64,000 bases of DNA from Micromonospora kangleipakensis (GTDB taxonomy: Bacteria; Actinomycetota; Actinomycetes; Mycobacteriales; Micromonosporaceae), in assembly GCF_004217615.1 (NCBI RefSeq), contig NZ_SHLD01000001.1:4154001-4218000 (forward strand), read 5' to 3'. The notes under the pieces were generated by a model. The model ran no database searches, was not told the origin of the DNA, and saw nothing but the letters and a program-made list of their open reading frames with translations. Positions within the stretch are counted from its first letter, which is position 1. The number at the start of each line of letters is the position of its first letter. Both the position numbers and the translations under genes were made by a program. Below are positions 63,613-64,000 of the stretch, in pieces.

Positions 63613-63860
63613 CCCAGCGGTACGTCATCCACCTGCCGGTCGTCGCGAACGACCTGCCCGCCGCGCAGCGCCTGGCCCGGGTGGTCGGCTGCTGGCTGCT
63701 CGTCCTGCCGCAGGCCGACCCGGGGGAGACCACCGTCTCGGCCGAGGACGACCAGAACGTGCGCCATCGGGTCTACTGCGACCTGCTGATGCCCGGCGGC
63801 CGGCGCTGCCTGCTCCGCGCCGACCACGACGGCCCCTGCGCCCGCCGCCTGCGCCGCTGA
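63609..63860 (+). CDS. Small hypothetical protein coupled to the DivIVA-like gene
   Basis: This 83-residue protein starts at a GTG overlapping the previous stop by four bases. The N-terminus YVIHLPVVANDLPAAQRLAR suggests a short alpha/beta fold. The C-terminal part has paired Cys/His (YCDLLMPGGRRCLLRADHDG, PCARR) that could bind metal. No family is recognised. Such pairs downstream of XRE/DUF397 modules are common in Micromonosporaceae. Confidence 0.65.
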   Translation: MTQRYVIHLPVVANDLPAAQRLARVVGCWLLVLPQADPGETTVSAEDDQNVRHRVYCDLLMPGGRRCLLRADHDGPCARRLRR

Positions 63861-63971
63861 CAACTCCGCGGGCGTGTCGGTTGTCCGTCACGTCGCTGGC
63901 CGCGTCGGGTTGGTCTGGTTCCGTAGCGCGGTGGATCGCATCGACCAGCCGAGGAACGTGGGGAAGCGCTG

Positions 63972-64000
63972 GTGACCGCGATGCCCGGCGTGGACGAAGA
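63972..64000 (+). CDS. Possible start of a gene cut by the window edge
   Basis: A GTG at 63972 behind GGGGAAG opens a frame reading MTAMPGVDE to the window end. The ribosome site is fair, but nine residues are too few to identify anything. Confidence 0.25.

Noticed and set aside
1..64000. CRISPR arrays, tRNA or rRNA genes
   Set aside because: No regular direct repeats with spacers and no cloverleaf- or rRNA-like sequences were noticed by eye; a dedicated scan could still find a weak tRNA.

Overview
The window is very GC-rich with actinobacterial codon use (GTG starts, ATGA/GTGA overlaps). Paired XRE/DUF5753 and DUF397 genes, small GntR regulators and the overall gene style point to a Micromonosporaceae chromosome (Micromonospora-like). 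That placement is inference from gene families. No rRNA, tRNA or CRISPR array was seen.

Layout. (1) 1-9.1 kb holds housekeeping and accessory genes: an MMPL exporter divergent from a two-component system with a paired palindromic operator between them, a DUF998 membrane protein, an unknown protein, an LCMT-family methyltransferase and the tail of an oligopeptide ABC ATPase. (2) 9.1-11.2 kb is an IS607/IS605-type element. Its serine recombinase gene carries two compensating frameshifts, while TnpB keeps all catalytic residues. (3) 11.2-17.9 kb is a four-gene operon (acyl-CoA dehydrogenase, ADP-forming CoA ligase, TPP decarboxylase, amino-acid dehydrogenase) read toward a convergent TetR gene. 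The same palindrome precedes the operon and tetR. (4) 18-61.9 kb is a large conflict/defence island. (5) 61.9-64 kb has a second DUF397/XRE pair in inverted orientation, then small DivIVA-like and unknown genes.

Inside the island, in order: a caspase-like protease fused to a trehalose-synthase-like GH13 domain that has lost catalytic residues, behind an EACC1 gene; a Rad50-like AAA ATPase with a zinc-hook CPVC motif and a small helical partner; an RNase H-fold protein beside a gutted copy of itself; two secreted/anchored proteins; an HTH-N6-adenine methylase with a degenerate catalytic motif IV; a frameshifted antitoxin-like gene; a Trypco1 / trypsin-pseudoCHAT / helical-repeat operon; a complete class 1 DISARM set (drmD-drmMI-drmA-drmB-drmC); a second HTH-N6 methylase overlapping drmC, followed by a cytosolic Ser/Thr kinase with TPR-like tail; a 44-residue stub of a larger gene; a small GntR regulator; a PD-(D/E)XK-like protein; a GmrSD-type DUF262/DUF1524 protein fused to an alkyltransferase-like DNA-binding domain; and a UvrD-family helicase with a RelE/ParE-like N-terminus.

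The most unusual item is the caspase-pseudo-trehalose-synthase fusion with EACC1. It looks like a protease effector with a glycan-binding or sensing module made from a dead enzyme. The second is the architecture around DISARM, where two paralogous methylases, one apparently catalytically impaired, bracket a trypsin-based conflict operon and the DISARM genes.
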